Source of the DNA: UBA11222 sp030652895
Lineage (GTDB): Bacteria > Pseudomonadota > Alphaproteobacteria > UBA11222
DNA length: 60,691 nucleotides
Reading direction: 5' to 3'
Assembly (NCBI GenBank): GCA_038318895.1
Contig: JBBQCS010000007.1
Span: 1 to 60,691 of the forward strand
Shown: positions 59,851-60,691 of the stretch, piece after piece
How the letters are laid out: the number at the start of each line of letters is the position of its first letter
Numbering within the stretch: the stretch's first letter is position 1
Program-made: the position numbers and the translations under genes
Notes under the pieces: model-generated
What the model was told of the DNA's origin: nothing
Seen by the model: only the letters and a program-made list of their open reading frames with translations
Databases searched by the model: none

Positions 59851-60691
59851 TCAGGCTTTGCCCCGAAATATTTCCAGTATCTGCTGCGCCGCCTCGCTGG
59901 CGGGAAGTTTTCCGGCCTGAACCTGCTTTTCCAGTCTGGCCGCCAGGCTCGACGCTGCCGGGTCTTCGTGCAGCATATCCAGCAGTCCGTCATGCACTTC
60001 CGACCACATCCAGGCGCGGGCCTGCGCGGCGCGGCGCTGCGCCAGTTCGCCGGATTTGCCCAGCGCCTCGCGGTAGGCCGTGATGCTGTCCCACACTTCG
60101 CCCATGCCGCTGCCGGTCAGCGCCGAGGTTTGCAGCACCGGCACCTGCCAGTTCATTGTCTTTGGCCGCATCAGATGCAGCGCGGCCTGATGTTCCGCCG
60201 CCGCCCGCCCGGCGGCTTTCAGAAATTCCCCGTCGGCCTTGTTGACGATCACCATGTCCGCCAGTTCCATAATGCCGCGCTTGATGCCCTGCAACTCATC
60301 CCCGCCGCCCGGCGACAGCAGCAGCACGAACATATCGACCATGTCGCACACCTGGGTTTCCGACTGCCCGACGCCCACGGTTTCGATAATCACCACATCA
60401 TAGCCCGCCGCGTCCGCAGCCAGCATTGCTTCACGGGTGCGCCGCGCCACGCCCCCCAATGCGCCGCTCGAAGGCGTCGGCCGGATAAAGGCGTTGGGAT
60501 CGCGTGACAGCAGTTCCATGCGGGTTTTGTCCCCAAGGATGGAGCCGCCTGAACGCGTGGACGAGGGATCAACCGCCAGCACGGCGACCTTCAACCCGCG
60601 TTTGGTCACAAAGGTGCCGAAGGTCTCGATAAAGCTGGACTTGCCCACCCCCGGCGCGCCGGAAAACCCCAGCCGGACCGCCTTGCCGGTA
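59851..60691 (-). CDS. meaB: MeaB/ArgK GTPase, methylmalonyl-CoA mutase chaperone (5' end outside window)
   Basis: MeaB protects and loads the adenosylcobalamin-dependent methylmalonyl-CoA mutase. The gene is cut by the end of the window, so the N-terminus is missing. The visible part has Walker A GAPGVGKSSF, VLAVDPSSTRSGGSILGDKT, RPTPSSGALGGVARRTREAM, VIIETVGVGQSE and VNKADGEF, all MeaB hallmarks. The mutase itself is not in the window. Like NrdJ, it indicates that the organism uses adenosylcobalamin. Confidence 0.95.
   Translation of the reverse strand, partial: TGKAVRLGFSGAPGVGKSSFIETFGTFVTKRGLKVAVLAVDPSSTRSGGSILGDKTRMELLSRDPNAFIRPTPSSGALGGVARRTREAMLAADAAGYDVVIIETVGVGQSETQVCDMVDMFVLLLSPGGGDELQGIKRGIMELADMVIVNKADGEFLKAAGRAAAEHQAALHLMRPKTMNWQVPVLQTSALTGSGMGEVWDSITAYREALGKSGELAQRRAAQARAWMWSEVHDGLLDMLHEDPAASSLAARLEKQVQAGKLPASEAAQQILEIFRGKA

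Overview
This window is a stretch of an alphaproteobacterial chromosome. The assignment rests on gene content and order: the merged str-S10-spc-alpha ribosomal protein cluster running into rplQ, degP/htrA, rarA, crcB and rluC; an NDUFA12-type complex I accessory protein beside mlaD; DUF2155-aat-accC-accB-aroQ; DUF3572 next to divK-pleD; an EipB (DUF1849) protein; and the class II, B12-dependent ribonucleotide reductase NrdJ in its long alphaproteobacterial form. Several of these traits fit Rhodospirillales-like lineages, but the sequence does not fix the order or genus.

Layout. 1-14603: the end of tuf, then rpsJ to rplQ, including secY, adk and rpoA, all on the plus strand and tightly packed with many 1-8 base overlaps. 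14593-20776: a plus-strand run of periplasmic protease, rarA, crcB, rluC-type synthase and an AsmA-like protein. 20784-23898: minus-strand acetyltransferase, sulfurtransferase, cysteine synthase and Nudix hydrolase. 23980-27835: SDR, RNase D and AspRS. 27836-32918: an envelope-glycosylation block with an ArnT-like glycosyltransferase, a broken GT2 gene, an intact GT2, GtrA and a methyltransferase; its GtrA gene is visibly AT-richer than the surroundings. 32933-37996: an acyltransferase fused to a cyclic-nucleotide-binding domain, then nrdJ with a strong terminator and candidate NrdR boxes. 38455-43498: NDUFA12, mlaD, a methyltransferase, DUF2155, aat, accC, accB, aroQ. 43588-46423: a minus-strand operon HIT-DUF482-GDPD-RidA. 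46477-52285: agmatine deiminase, two diguanylate cyclases (one is PleD), EipB, a HAD-like protein, DUF3572 and DivK. 52312-60691: accessory metabolic genes (CMD-family protein, GPH symporter, enoyl-CoA hydratase, phytase-esterase-like protein, Baeyer-Villiger-type monooxygenase), tRNA-Glu, rpmB and the 5'-truncated meaB.

Functionally the first third is translation, secretion and transcription core. The middle carries sulfur metabolism, nucleotide reduction, fatty-acid initiation and envelope modification. The DivK/PleD pair and a second GGDEF protein point to cyclic-di-GMP control of cell cycle or lifestyle. NrdJ and MeaB both serve adenosylcobalamin enzymes, so the organism depends on B12.

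No CRISPR array, insertion sequence, prophage or toxin-antitoxin system was seen. The most unusual items are the GT2 pseudogene that keeps one reading frame through two stop codons, the acyltransferase-CNBD fusion, the NrdR-like box pair at nrdJ, and several intergenic palindromes and repeats. I did not find a convincing wholly new system.
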